Below, one piece after another: positions 35,501 to 50,500 of a stretch of 64,000 bases of DNA. The stretch comes from Siderastrea siderea (lineage: Eukaryota; Cnidaria; Anthozoa; Scleractinia; Rhizangiidae), in assembly GCA_964030785.1 (NCBI GenBank), contig OZ034978.1:9152453-9216452 (forward strand), read 5' to 3'. The notes under the pieces were generated by a model, which had not been told where the DNA came from, made no database searches, and saw only the letters and a list, made by a program, of their open reading frames with translations. Position 1 is the stretch's first letter, and each line of letters begins with the position of its first letter. The translations under genes were made by a program, and so were the position numbers.

Positions 35501-38500
35501 CAGATCTGAAGTCCAATGCGCTAACCACTACACCACTGTGCCCCCACAACATGGCACAAAGCACTGAGTATTTGAAACTGTTGTTAGCCATCTTAGAGCA
35601 CTGTTACAGAGGGCAATTTTTCTTGCAACTTGTAACACAGCAGAATTGCAGAATTCAGTGAATCATCGAATCTTTGAATGCAAATGGCGCTCTTGGGTTC
35701 TCCCAGGAGCATGTCTGTCTGAGTGTCAAATACCATCTAATATACAGGGAAAAAAACTACCCTATGTTTTCGGAAGTCACACAATAGTAGCAAAAGTAGA
35801 TGAGCATCTATACTTGCAACATTGCAAGATAAGGTACAGCATGTAACGAAAAATTCTGTGACTTGTTTCAATTGCAACGCTTTCATTATTTTCTACTGCA
35901 TGTGAAGTTGCAAGAATAACTGCCCTGCGTAACAGTACCTTTCTGGACAATAGCAGTACTGCATACAACATACTTGCGTATGCGATGTGCAGCTTTCCTT
36001 CGTCGTTCAAGAAGTCTTTGAGCAAGAACTCGTCTCCAGTGCATTGCTATGGTAATGGCTGCCACTCGCAACCTAAGGTACTTCTTTCTTTGGTGGTAAC
36101 CCTTGAACTGAGCTTGGATAAGGGTCGCTGACAAATTAAATACAAAGTAAATAACTGGTTTGTTTCAAGTGTTGTTGTTGCTGTTAGGAATTAACCCTTT
36201 CACTCCCCAAGAGTGCCTAACATCAAAATCCAAGACGAATCCCAAATTTCATTTTGTAAAATCCTAAAATATAAATAGTACCATGTGAAAGTACTACTGA
36301 AGAGGTTTCATTCGAATGGTCACACCATCGGATTTCGTCTACACACTCAGAAGCTAGATCACCTATGGTGTCTCCATAACTGAAAGGGTCAAGAGCTCTA
36401 GTTCAACAGGAAAAGCCCCAAGAGATGCCTAGCGCTAGTTAGGACAACAGAAAAGGGCACCAGACCTTTTCAATTTGCCGAGCCTAAATCAGGAAAGCAT
36501 AGAGGGGTGCTACAAAAAGGGCACCACACGTTTCCATTACTCTGCTGCATCTCTACATCAGGAAAGGAGCCACCAAAAAAAGCCAACAAGGGCACTGGGT
36601 CTTTCCATTTTTCAATTATTTTCCAGGTACCACATCACTCTACTGCATCCATACATTGGGTAATTAGCACAAAGAACCCCTTTCTGTCACTTCCACCAAG
36701 GAAGGGGCAAAAAATGAGATTATTGAATACAGGTCAATTAGACAGTTCAGGCCTCCATCTCACTGCTTACATTGTGTTTGGCTGTTTGGAATAACATACC
36801 TAGAGCAGGTTTCTTGGCTTGAAAGGCATCTTCAGTGGCAAACAACGTTTGTGGAAATCGAATAAAAATCTTTGACCTGCCAAATAAAACCACAGTACCA
36901 TTAATTTATAACTTTGAAAATACTAAGGCAAGGCTCTAGAAACATATACAGGAAAGAGATCCTATGTTGAAGAATTCGAACACCAGCATTAAACAAGTAC
37001 TATACAAAATATCAAACTTCAGAGGGGCTGTGTCACAGCAATCCAGTGCACCCTTACTTGCTATTGAACTTAACATTAGCGAAGAAATTACTTGTAAATG
37101 ACAAAATCACAGAGCTCTTTGTTACAAACAAATATGTATCATGAGCATAACATTTAAATTTACAAACAACAGAGATAAACTTTGAAAACTGTTCAGCCTA
37201 ACAGTTTTTCAAAAAACCCAGTTGCAATCCATGTTAACTGAATCTTTTTCAGTTTGGCCCATCCACACCTTCTTTTGAGTTGGCTACGTTACAAAACCTT
37301 TCGTCAATGTTTTAAGTGGTTATTTTTTTTTGCCAGGTCCTAGTGGTTGAATTTTGCTAAATTTCGTAACACAGCTCCTTTAAACATGATGTTATTACTA
37401 TTTCGAAAATTCTCTGGTACACACTATAGTCATGTACAGATTAGGCTCAAGATGACAACTCACTTTCCAATCCTGTATTCATTTGGTTTATATTTGAGAT
37501 GCTCACAGATTTTTTTCACTCCTTCACCTGGGTTATCTGGGTACAAATTCAACAAACAAAAAATTACACTTCAATCACTGTTTTCAACTTATTCTTCACT
37601 AACCACATGTGCACAATTTAGTCTGTTTGCACATGTAATCTCAGCCACATTATGGTTGAATTTCTCTGAACGACCACACTTGCAAGCAACCAACACGGCA
37701 AAATCCTCCTTGAATTAGTTCTTGGTCAAACATGATGCTTTCTAGAATCACCTGTGAAAGACCATCTCTTGTAAATACGGGAGGGGTAAAATGCTGTTTC
37801 AGTGGTACTCTGTACTAACAATAAACAGGGCTGAAAGTATCCTTTCAGGCCCTTTTATATCGACAAACTAACAGTTGGCCCCCGGTAACTCAAACCTTCA
37901 AGGAAAGCAAAAAAGGTTTGAGTCATCAGGAGATGACATCACACCATGGCATCAGACCAGAAATGAGCGGATAAACCATTTTACATTTATGGTCCAGACT
38001 TCATTACAATTCAAACAGAACTCTTTTCACTTCAAATATCAGCTAAACTTCTCACACACACAGCAAAAATATACCATATCAACACCAGACCATCTCTTTT
38101 GCTCACTACCACCACAAAAACACATCTAGTTTTTCTTAAAGATACCCTTTTTATCACACAAAACACACATGCTGTAATACACATAATTTTTTTGTTTTCT
38201 GAGATATGGTACTTGTTGTTGGAGAATGTTTGAAGTCATACTTCTTCAAAAAATGTTCAAGTTGTCAAGGGTGAAATTACAGTAAATGAATGAAGCAAAT
38301 CCAACACAAATCAATTTTAGTTCGCGTTAATACGAAGTTTGAGTTATCAATGGTCCAGTTTATTCACAGTTGACAAGAGAAGATACCATTCACTTACCAT
38401 ACCAAGTTGGCCATGTATCTGGACACAGGCACTTGTACCTGTTAAAATGAAACATTAAAATAATACTTTAACATACAGTTTATACATGTCATGTTTTTAC

Positions 38501-41500
38501 TGAGGAAGCAAAAAAAAGTACTAACAAGAGATGAGGAGGTACAAATAAAACACGACTGAAATCGTACCTTTGCAGGAAGAATGGAAAAGGTCTCCGGTAG
38601 GCAAACCCAGCTCTTCTTACTCTCAAATTCTCCATCAAACCCAGGTATTTTACCTGATGTCGCACAAGTTCATCTTGGAAGACAGCTGTGTAAGATAAAA
38701 CAGGCTGATTAAGTTGCTGAGCTTTGTGTTCTGATTACTGCAAAAAAGTGGGATATGTTATTTTCAAAAACAAATTTTGCACAATAAGAACAGTTTGTCC
38801 AGGCTGAGGACCCCAACAGAGGTGCAATATAATTTTCTGAAGGTGTGTTGAAGCCAGTTACAGTTGGAGGGATGGTTGTCTTGTCTTTTCTTTGCTGACA
38901 TTATTTTAGAGTGATTGCAGCTTTTCAACTCAAGCTTTCAACTGATACCTATCCAACAATGGTGTGCTGGATAGGGATCAATAACATGACATTACATTCA
39001 ATTACATTAGCTGGTTTTTGATAACAAGAGTAAACAACAGTAAACTGATCCTTATGGCGAAAAGATTAAGAAATTAAAATGGAAACAGAAATGAAATTCT
39101 ACGGTGGCTAAAAAAAGAAAAGTGAATACAACTACAAGACGACCGTTACATATGTGGGTTTGAAATAGAGCATAATAGAAAAAGGATAGGCTACGAAAAG
39201 TTGAAAAGTAACTAATTAAGTTCATCGCGTCTATTTATACCGCAAAGGTTCAAGTGTCATGGCTTTATCAATAAGGTAGGCCTCGCGTGCTTTTCTAACA
39301 GAGTCACAGTTGTTGTGGATAAGTTCAAGCGGTGTAAGGAGGACGTCGTTGATGGAGTGGCCAGGTTGGTTAAAATGTTCTGAAATAGGAGTGGGGTTGA
39401 TTAGCTGATTGTGATTGAGGATAGAGCGGCGATGTTCACCAAAGCGGTTTGGTGAACAAAAGTGGTTTTTGATAGCCATCTTTAATTTTGCAGTCCATGA
39501 TCACTACCCAAAATGATTAACCACTTATAACAGATTGCTAAGTTTGGTTCCTTATTTCAAATAATTAATGAAAACTGTCATTAAATTAAGGTAAATTTGG
39601 TTTGGTTGACATCTTTGTAAACTCTGGAAGTACAGTTAAATGGTCTTTTGAGGTTTATACTAACAGAGTTTCTAAAGATGTCAACTATATAGAATCACCA
39701 TAACAGTCATAATCATTAAACTTCATAGACACTAAAAAAGAAAGCTTTCTATTTCTTTTATGAAATCCAAGCCCAAAATAGCTCATCTTCATTTCATTTT
39801 TCTCAACTAATTACAGCATACTAGAGAGCAAGTCTAGGATGGTGGTAAAAATAAATAATAAACTCAATCATTGTAGTTGACACTGGATATTAATGAAATG
39901 TTGCATGTAACTCAACGTGCCTTAAAGTGGTCTAGGATTTTTGAAAGGGGGGTGGCTGACCTGACAGAACAATATTGGAACAATCAAAGACAAAATCGCC
40001 TCAGTGATAGCTCTGTTCCCTTTCATGATTTTAAGCTTAAACTCCCAAAGAGTGGGGTGGCTAGCCACCCCATCCACCCCCCCCCACCCCAGATCTGCCC
40101 CTGCCTTTAAACCCTAATATCAGCATGCATATTCTCCACACTGTTCTCCATACATTTTCTGGGGTACTGATAAGGAGAATTTGTTTAACAATCAAGCCCT
40201 TTTTCACTTGCTGATCATTTCCTTTATTCTTGTGACATTTATGTTTTATTAAACAGTGATATGAAAAGACAAAATTAGATGCTGGTCACTCCTAGGGGTT
40301 ATTAAGGGTTAACTTGGCCAACAATAAAAGATGCACGAAGATAATTGTCTGTATTTTCAGAATTTTTTACAAGCATAAATCAATTGTCTAACCTGCTTTC
40401 TTTGTGTCATTTGGCTTGATACATCTCACATAAGATGGTTGCTTGCACATCAAGATTGTCATCAGGTTATTCAAACTTGTCTTGAACTGAGTTCCTGCCT
40501 GATGAGCAACACAACACATATTGAAATTAACTATATGCACTTACAAGTTACCAAAGTTTGCCAAACAAAGAAACAATCAGAGTTGTTTCCAGAATGTTTC
40601 TTTGTTTTCATGCACTTTCACCATTTCATGTGAAAGCAGAATGTTTCTAAAAAATGTAGGAACATTTTTTGCATTGCAAATTGACCAGCAATGCACTCGT
40701 CAGCATTGTGCTACAGGCTGCAAAAAAAAGTCTCATGCAACAGCTCCTGTAGTCAAGCAATTCTGTTTATTTGTAAGGCATTACTCCTTACCGTTTCTGG
40801 CCTTTTCAGTGACAACAACATCTCCTTCTGAGGAAATACCTCTGATGTGATGCAGTTGGTACTGTTGCACATTGCCTGGTGAGATAATGATCGTAACAAA
40901 CATTTACGTTGCAAAATATGACCCAAAAAGGCAACTTCCTCACCTAAAGAATGGACTATATGGGGAATCCACCATGCTAATATCACTTGTCCAGTGTTTT
41001 TGGTGGCCCCATAATGAGTGGCTTAATGGAGTTCCACCACAACTTTATACTTCATCAAAAATACGCTTTGTTTCTTTGAAGCATTTTTATGAAGCCTTCT
41101 TGAAATGTGCAAGTAGCCACCAGCTACAGATGACTGTTTGCATCTTACTTCTCGAAAACTCCCTAAGAAGACATTTGGAGTCCCTGCCGTTGCTTCCATG
41201 ACTCTTTGTTTGCTGCCCAATACTACAATACATTTTGAGAGAGCTGTTTTTCATGAATTATTTCAACCATCTTTTTTAACCACCTATTGTACAAGAAGCA
41301 GCATTTGTAATGTTGAAAGTAAACAAGTGAAAGCTATTAGTTCATGCAAACAAAATAAGTTTTTGAAAAAAGATCCTGGGGTCTTTCTGCAAGCACCCGA
41401 GTGCATTATCCTCCTGTCATTTGTCAGGTATTGTATTTTAGTTCTGTTTTGGAGTTGTCTTCTTCCCTTCCTTTGTGTCGTTTGTTTCATGTCGTTCATG

Positions 41501-44500
41501 ATCCAGTACTCGCAGAAGAAACCAGATCCTAGCATGGCTTGACCTACCTCTTTCAGATCTCTAAACAGAAGATTGTTGTTCTTGTCCATAAACCCTAAAT
41601 GAGTAAGTGAAAAAATAGTCCACAAATGAAAACCATACCACTGAGCTGCACAGTCATACAATTTTTTTACATTATTCTCACTTATTTATGCAGTGCTTAA
41701 ATTTTGCAATTCTCATGATCCAAAAAATTTGTCAAGTTAAAATAAAGGCAAGGAAAAAGGGGTGTAAAACTTTAAAGTGTGCAATTTAATACTCAAGAAA
41801 AGGAAGTTGTTCAAGAACTGTGATGCATGTGGGTGGAACCACAAATTTGTAATGTAACCAGTCGTTGCTGTAATGAATTGTACACCTTGAAGTGTGTGTA
41901 AACCTTGAAGTGTGTTAAGTGAAGAATTTTTCTTTCATTTATGTCTGTTCAGGTGAGTCTTCTCTGCTGAATTAAGCTTTTATGTTGAGTGGAAAAGACT
42001 GTTCCTCCATGGTGATTAACAACAATTAGATATTTTTCACGAAATTTAATGTCTTTAAGTTTAATTTTCCCTGAAATCGTGAAACTTAAAGCTTGAAAAA
42101 TATAGCTCCATCATTTTCACAGAACTGAATACTCACAACACTTAAGAATAAAATAAATATCCTTATGGTGTTTGGAGATTTACCATTTACATTGTATGTG
42201 ACATCTCCAGCATAGTGCTTCAATCTGAACTCCTAAGAGGAAATTTAAAATACAGTCAATGTCAGATGCCCACTCTCTAATAAACACCTGAGATCCAATA
42301 TACATCACTCTAAAACACACATTTTGAAGTAAATGTCCCCCCTTTAATAAACGTCACTCATCTTGACTAATAAATGCCCCTGTCTACTAAAAGCCTTTTG
42401 CAAACAGCTGTTTGAGTCAGACAAGTTAGCCTATCCAGATCACGCCAAAGCCCAGATACCACTGGTTCTAATACTGATGACTGCCATTAATTTAACATAA
42501 TAAACAATGATTTGGTAGACTTGATATCAAAAAGTATGTTGTAATGTAAACTTTTTAAATTGAATTTTAAAAAGTTGATCCTTCATTTAAATACTTTTTC
42601 AGAAACAATATAATAAATGCCTCACTCTATGTAACGCCCCATTCCTATTAATCGCCACCAGAAAATGCCCAAAATTTAATAAATGCCCTGGGCATTTATT
42701 AGATCATTTACAGAAAGGTATTAATAATAATTATTAATTGTTATAATAAGCCAAGAATGGACATTCTTTTTTGAAAGAAAACAAAACCCACTGAATGAAA
42801 CAAAAACAAACACACCTCTCTTTGAATAGTCTTTCTTTCACTGTACCCAGATGTAGCATGGCTGTAAGAAACAAATATGTAAATAATTAAATAAATAAAT
42901 AATTAAATAAAACCAAGTTTGCAAGGTTTTAGAAAATATACTACCTACCCATCAAAAGCACACTAAGAGGAAACAAACAATGTTGGAATTGAGCAGTGGG
43001 AGAATTTAAGACGATTTCCGCTCAACGTTCGAGCAGTAAGTGCAAAAATTAAGTTACCAAAAAAATACTTGCAGCACTGTCACATTTTGAGAACAGATAA
43101 GAAGAACTTGTCGTTACTTTTGCTCCCAAGCTGACCCCGCGAGAGAAAATTGGATTTGAAGTTATCAATATTTCAATTAAAAAGACGCTTCATGTCAGTT
43201 CAAAACAAAATGGCGTCCGTTTTTAGCATACTTTTGCGAGATTTGAAATTAACTTTCTTGAGAATGCTTGAGAATTTCATCGCGGGGTCACTTGGGCAAG
43301 TGAACTAGAGTGAGATGTTTCAAATAGCATTTAAAATGTTACCGTGCTATGAGTAGTTTTTTGGTAAATATTTTTTGCACTTATTGCTCGAACGTTGAGC
43401 GGAATCTGTCTTAACCCTTTAAGCCCTAACAGTGATGAAAATGAAATTTCTCTTTACATTATCACTACTTGTTCAAGCATTCAAGTGATGAGAATAAAGA
43501 AAGTGATCACCAAGGATAAGGTGTCTTGATATTTAGACAAATTCTCCTTACTAGTTCCATAACAAATGTATGGAGAACAGTAAGGAGAATAGCCATTTAT
43601 ATATCCTAAGAGCTTCAAGGCTTGAAGTGTTCAAGTACCTAATAAAATGGGCATGCTCTCCAATTGTTTTCTCCATCTTGTCCAGGAATGTCAAGTCTGA
43701 TACTTCTCCAGGTCGAAGGCATTCCTCATCCTGTCAAAACAATGACCCCAAAATGCATGAAACACAGAAACAGAGTTAATCCACAGTTCCTCCAGTAGAT
43801 GAATTTATAAAACCAACTCAAAGTGATTCATAACAGAAATGATAACTTTGTGGTCTGCAATGTAAAACACAAGTCTACCCGTACATCATTTATCTCTACA
43901 ATCCCTGTATATTATTATTATTAATTAAATACAGAGTACCACTGAATTAAGTTTTAGATTTCTTAACACCCGTTAGGTTAAGGTAAACTTAAAGGTAAAG
44001 ACATAAAGCACAGGGTACATGTACCATTCCATCACAGCCCCCACCCCCACCCCCCCCCCCCCCCCAAGGTTTTATTAGGTTTTCCTTGTAAAACTTGCCA
44101 GGATACACTTGGGTAGAAGGGGTAGCAAATGGTCTTTTGAAAAATTAGGGTCTCGCAGAATTTTCACTGAAATGTAAGCATCTCGCAGTCTTGTTTTTTA
44201 AGCAGTTCTCTGCATCTTGGAGTCTAGACTTTTCGCCAAACTAGTCTCGGAGAATAATTATTTTTTTTGCCCAAGCTGTCTCAGATCTCGATTGTTTTGC
44301 AAAGGTGTCTCTGAGTTTTGACTTTTTAGAAGTCTATATTAAAAACAAATCTTGGAGAAGTACTGATGTACTTCAGTAACATCACTCATTATCTTCAAGG
44401 AATACAGGTCTGTCTCCCATTCTAGAAAGTGCAAAAGTCTTGGGCTTGCACAAGAAAACGATTGTCTTGCAGTCTCATAAAGCCTCGAATTTATAAACCA

Positions 44501-47500
44501 TTTGCCAACCCTAGTACAGTGAGGAAATCTGGTGAGAAAACAACACAAGAATCCATAGCAACTAGCCTAACCCTAAATATAAATAGGAAATCAGTTTTTG
44601 TTGTTCCTGAAGTTCTAGCAGGTCTTTGTCATCAAGTTAGCATTAAAAGTGTAAACAACTCACCAACAAAGCAATGATGCCTTGATGCCTGGCTTCTATA
44701 AGATCACAGATCACCTTGTTGTCAAAGAACTCAACCTTTTCCCACTAAAACAAATAACACGTTCAGTTTAATGAACTGAGACTGAAACTGGCTCAGAAGT
44801 TTGGAAACCCAATAGAAAGATGACAGGAATGTGTCATTTGTTACCAGAAACCAGATTTATTAACTTAGCTTAACAGTCTAAGGGACAGTTCATTTTTTAT
44901 GGGGTGGTGGGGCTGGTGGGATTTGATGGTTAGTTCCTGTAATATATAATGTACCCCCTCTCTACACTAGAATTTTTTTACCTGTCCCCCCCCCCCCCTT
45001 TGTACTTCTAAATATTTGGGATGACCCCACCCCCCAAAGAAAAAATGATAAAGTAAATCTAAAGCTAATCAAGCTTAAATTAAAGTTATGTCAATTTAGA
45101 ATCAGTCCTACAGGAGTAAATGTCTTTATTGACAAGCACTAAAGACTGATAATTTTCTCGTAGAGGCTCCAGCGATATCTTCCCCTGAAAAATTTTGAAA
45201 ATCTAGAGATGCTCTAATGCAATTTGGTGCATTCTGAAGCACACAGACAGACAATTAATGCCAGTTTTAAGCTAGTTCGGAAACTGTTATCAGTTAACAT
45301 TACCCTGACTGTATTTTATAATGAAACAGTTGGTTGGGTAGAGTTGCCGTTTGGTGTATAATAAAGAAGGGGGGTCTGAGGGCATGCTCCCCCAGGAAAA
45401 TTTGAATTTTCAGAACCTTACAAATCCTATTTTTTGGAATTCTGGCACTGATGTTTTCATTATTACAGACGCTGTCACTAACAAACTTAAAGGCAATTTT
45501 TTTGGTGACCCCCCTTTACACACCATATTTTCTGGCTGCCCCCTCCCCCCTTAAAGCCATATTTTTTTGGCATGCCACCCCCCTCAAATCCTACCAGCCC
45601 CCTTCCCACCTCATAAAAAATGAATGGTCCCTGAGCACTGACAAATACATGGCTTGGAATTCATATTGAATTGCAATTAAGAAAGTAGCACTAGAAAAAG
45701 GGTGCTATAAAGGAATTGGGACTAGGGTTGTTACTTTCAAAACATTATGTCGTGTTTAAAGTGAGCTTGAGGAAGTACCTCTATTCCTTCCTTTTTGTAC
45801 TCATCTTGTTCTTCTTTTAATGTCAGCTCAATAAACAGCTGTTGAAGCTTCTCATTGCAATAGTTGATACAAAACTGTTCAAAGCTTAAACAAGAATTAA
45901 AGAAAAACACATTTACAGTGGGCAGTAAATTTAAGCAGTGCCACCTTAACCTGGGGCTTGTCACTATTTTAAAGTGATGAAGCTTACACTCGCACATTTT
46001 GAACAAAAATAAAGGGCTAAGAGTACGCGGGTGCTTTATTTTACTTGGAATTGTAATTAAGTTGCCACTGTTGTGGTCAATAAATAAATGAATTAGAAGG
46101 TCAAGCTTTGTGAAGGTAGTTATAATTAAATTGATATACCTATTTGCTTCAAAAATCTCAAAGCCATAGATGTCCAATATACCCATAAGTGTTTTCTTGC
46201 CTCTGTAACTCTGCAATGAGACCACAATTAAAGTAATTCATCAACAGTTCTTAGCTTAAAATTCATTGCTACCATAGATCTAACGCATACTGCCCTGTAA
46301 TAAATGCCAGTGACCGTGCCATACCTTGTTCACAAGTGAAGTATTGATCCGCTGCACAAGCCATGTAAACATTCTGTCATACACAGCCTTTGCCAGTGCA
46401 TCCCGAGCATATATGGCTTGCTCGCTGGTCAGTGGTGTCTTCACCTACAATTTATATGGTAATTACATGTTTGTTGGTTAGTAAATAAATACAATACATG
46501 AGAGTGAATATGTGAAATAATTATATATGTGAGCTGCGGATGAAATAAATGATGTTGACCCTCACAGTTAAAGATATTAACTTGAGCAGTTGACTTTAAA
46601 GAACAACCTGAAAAATTCAGGCTTCAACAGGATTCAAATCTACGACCTCTGTGATACCGGTACAGTGCTCTAACCAACTGCATGAGCTACTATCAAGCCA
46701 ACTGGGAGCTGGTCATTTGCGAATTCATAGTAATCTGATTGAACTATCAAGCCAATCTGGGAGCTGGACATAGTGATCCCATAGGTGGTGAAACAAATGA
46801 GAGTGAAGATGTGAAATAATCTTGTATATTTGAGCCGTGGATGAAATAAGACACAAACTTTATCTGAGTGTCTGCACTTCTAGTGGTACCACAAATGGTA
46901 CACAAATCAGGGACACTAACTAAATGACAGTAGATCTAAAGACTCACCCAAGCATTACAACAAGTGGTAATACTTTGATCTGAAAGGATCAGGAGTACCC
47001 AGTAACCAGGATGCCATAGGATTTTGAGTGAGATCCTTATTGGGATCCTGGGTTAGGATCCTATGAGATCCTGCTTGAATCCTATTAAGATCCTGTGTAG
47101 AATTTCTACCAGGGTATATTGAATCTAACAAGGTGACAGGAATGCTCAGAAGAGTCTGCCTAAGCTCTAACTCTCCACTGGATTAGATGCTTGTCCATTG
47201 CAGGGTTACCAAGAGAGTAGAAGCTGGGGGGGGGGGGGGGGGGGACAGCATATTTTTGTTATGCTTCTCTTAAACTTTGCCAGCACCCATTTATATATGC
47301 CTGGGTAGAGAGAGCCAACGTAAATCAAGCAGAGCCCATACTTGAAATGCAGATCATCAGGTCCAATGGCCAGTCCACTAGCTATTTAGATTTATAGCAC
47401 ATTCCAAGTGTCTAGTACAGGTGTACGTATACCTTATCTCCTCTAGTCTCCACAGTTCGACTTGTAAGTGCTTTCTCCAGTAACTCTTCTGGGCAGCCAA

Positions 47501-50500
47501 GAAGCTGTTAAAGATAAAAAATACAATTTAAACACAATTTTTGAGTAGGTCGTAAAGGTTTCATTAAAAGGCATTTTCAAGCTTCTAAAGGGATTTTAAG
47601 GCTACTTTGTGTCGAATGTTGTTCTCTGGAAATAGACAGTGATAAAAATAAACATCCAGAGGACTAGTTGGGGAAAAACAAACTTACTGATCTTCTCATG
47701 TTACACAGACACAGTTCCTCAAAGGAAGACCTCCAGATTCTATTGACAGATAATCTGACTGTCCAACATTTTGCCCTTTGCAAAGTTTATTATTGGGGGA
47801 GGCACAAGGGAATGAAAAACAAGAGGAAAAGGAGTAAGAAGGGGGAAGAAATGTTGCTTGCAAAATAGTAAGAAGTTTAAGAAAACACAGGGGAAAAACC
47901 AAAAAGTTGCATAATTCATCTGCAAGTGGACAAAAAGTGATGTTTTAGGCCAGCACAAGACATGAACTTTCCACCCCAGGGGGTACTCAGGTATAACGAA
48001 ATTACTAGTGACACAGAGGTGTGAAATCCTTTTTTGTGTTTGAAATAATTAGTACTTTTAGTCTTTTTTCTGGCAGATGTCTTTTGGGGTAGAAAGATTT
48101 TGGATGGACCTTTTCTTAGGGTCACTGAAAAGTGTGTGTACCTCAGCATTCTCAACTTTATGTCAAAAAATTATAACAGGTTCATTCATGTGGACAAAAT
48201 GGGCTTCTTTAGATCATATTCTGGGCCACTGCATGGAATTTATTTGAGTGCAGTTTTATTCTAATGGGACTCTCCTGGGGAATAAACATTTGGCTTCATT
48301 TGGACCTCCCTATCACTAGTTTTCCCCTGAGCCTCACACATCATTGCAAGTCGAGCATAACACTTGGATGTAATTAATGGTTCCATGCATCTCTCTTGGA
48401 CAAGACAGACAGCAGTTCAGTAGGGCTCTTGCAACCTGTTTCCCTTGCTAGGAAATTGATAAACATCCTGTGCTACCTTGTGCATGATGCATTCCCTCTG
48501 TAATGGCACCTTATTATTATAACTAATAAGGGATGTGTTGGCAAATCAGGGTGACTTACACAGAGTCCCTTAAGTTTGTGCCACATAAGAGGAGAGAGGC
48601 AGAAACCCTGTGTAGAGATCCACATTTGTTGACCCTGTGTTCTTATCAGCTAACAATCAGTGTCACGCAAAGCATTCAAGTGAAGCACCCACATAATTTT
48701 GCAGCTTACTAATTTTTTGAGGAATAATGTTGTGTTCCCATTTCTAGATCTCTGAGTGATAAAAGTAACCAATTTAACAAAGACTCACATGCAATGTGTG
48801 GAAGACAGCAAGAAGATGTTGGCTTAGTTATATACAGTTGAGGTACCATGATCCCTCTTCAGAAAACTAATTTAATTTGTTACTTTCCAGTACCTTTGAC
48901 ACAACATTGACAGGTCTTCCATTTTTCAGTTTAACTTCACCATGTTCAACTTCTGGCTCCAAAAACCCAACTGTTCCCAGGTGGATGACAGATGCAATAA
49001 TTGCAAACAGCGCATCTTGTTCCTCTGCAGAGAACTCGATAATAGACAAAGCGCTCTTCACATGTTTAAAGTTTGCAACATCATTTAGAGTCTCCACATG
49101 AAAATCACCTCCCTGGAATAAAAAAAAACACAAAATAATTATATAATTGAAGGGCCCGGTGGAAAAAGGGCGTAAGTGACGATTTGGAGTTAAAATCGAA
49201 ATTGCTCCTATTTAGCTGAACATTGGCACACAGGCTGGTTTTCATGTGAGGAGCGCTGTTGTGCACTTATTTCTTGACCTGAGATCTAAAATTTGAAGAA
49301 TTAGCGTATTACTTTTGCGTGAAAAGTTTTGTTGAACTGAACTCGCTCAAGTGATGCGTGAAAGATTTCTTTTGTTCTCTGCCTGAACTAAAACAAAGGA
49401 ATTCAATCTAGAATCCGCGGTCCTGTTGTTTTCTTTGTGTCAGTTTTAAGCAAAAGTAATACGCTAATTCTTCAAATTTTAGATCTCAGGTCAAGAAATA
49501 AGTGCGCAACAGCGTTCCTCACATGAAAACCAGCCTGTATGCCAATGTTCAGCTAAAGAGGAGCAATTTCGATTTTAACCTCAAATCGTCACTTACGCCC
49601 TTTTTCCACCGGGCCCTTCAATTATAATAAAAAAATAAAATTATAATAATTCAAAAAATAGTCTCTTAAGGGTGGTACCTCCTTTTGTTACTGTTCATCC
49701 TGGGGTGGTCCAAGAAACTCAGGTTTCTCAAGGATGGTATCTACTAATACAAAGCTATTTTTGCAAGGATTGTGACTACACAGGAAAAGTAGATGTTAGC
49801 AAGGGCTGCTGGAATCCAGAGGGAAAACTGGGGGGAGGGGGGGGGGGTAACCATGTATTTTTCAGAGATAATTTGGAAAGAAAATACCATACATTGTTAT
49901 GTGTGATAAAGGTCTTTAGGAATACCTGCATATGTGGATACCCACATAATTTTCTTTTTGGATTTCAATAGCCCTTGCCAAGATCTTGCTTTAGGAGGCA
50001 CCAACCTTTAAATATTCAAATTGAGGGCAAAAAAAAATTGTCTTACAGGAAGGATTAATAGTTAGATGTCTGCATGCTCAGGCTATTTTTTTCCTGACTT
50101 TAGAGCTATTAATTTTCTTTGCTAGAGTCCAACTTTGAATCATTTTCCAGGGTGGGAAACTAGAAGTCCTACATGGACTTAACAACCATGCAATTTTTCC
50201 AAACCACAGACCAGTAGGAAGTCAGTGTGAAGCAAGCTAGGGCAAATAATCTGCTGAAGGTGGCAAAACTGCTGGTTGCGAGAACACTTTCAGACGGCTA
50301 AGTCAGCATAACACATCAACTATTCAAGGACAACTTGGACAAGCAACTGGAGTTTAGGTCTCTAAAAGTCTTAACTGTTACAAATTATACCTGGTTGAGA
50401 TAGAAATAATGTGAAGGATCTCGTTCTAGATCAAGGCTCTCCAGTAGCTCACCACTGCCTCCCTGCAACAGCTGGTAGAAGATGTGAAAATTCCTTTCAC

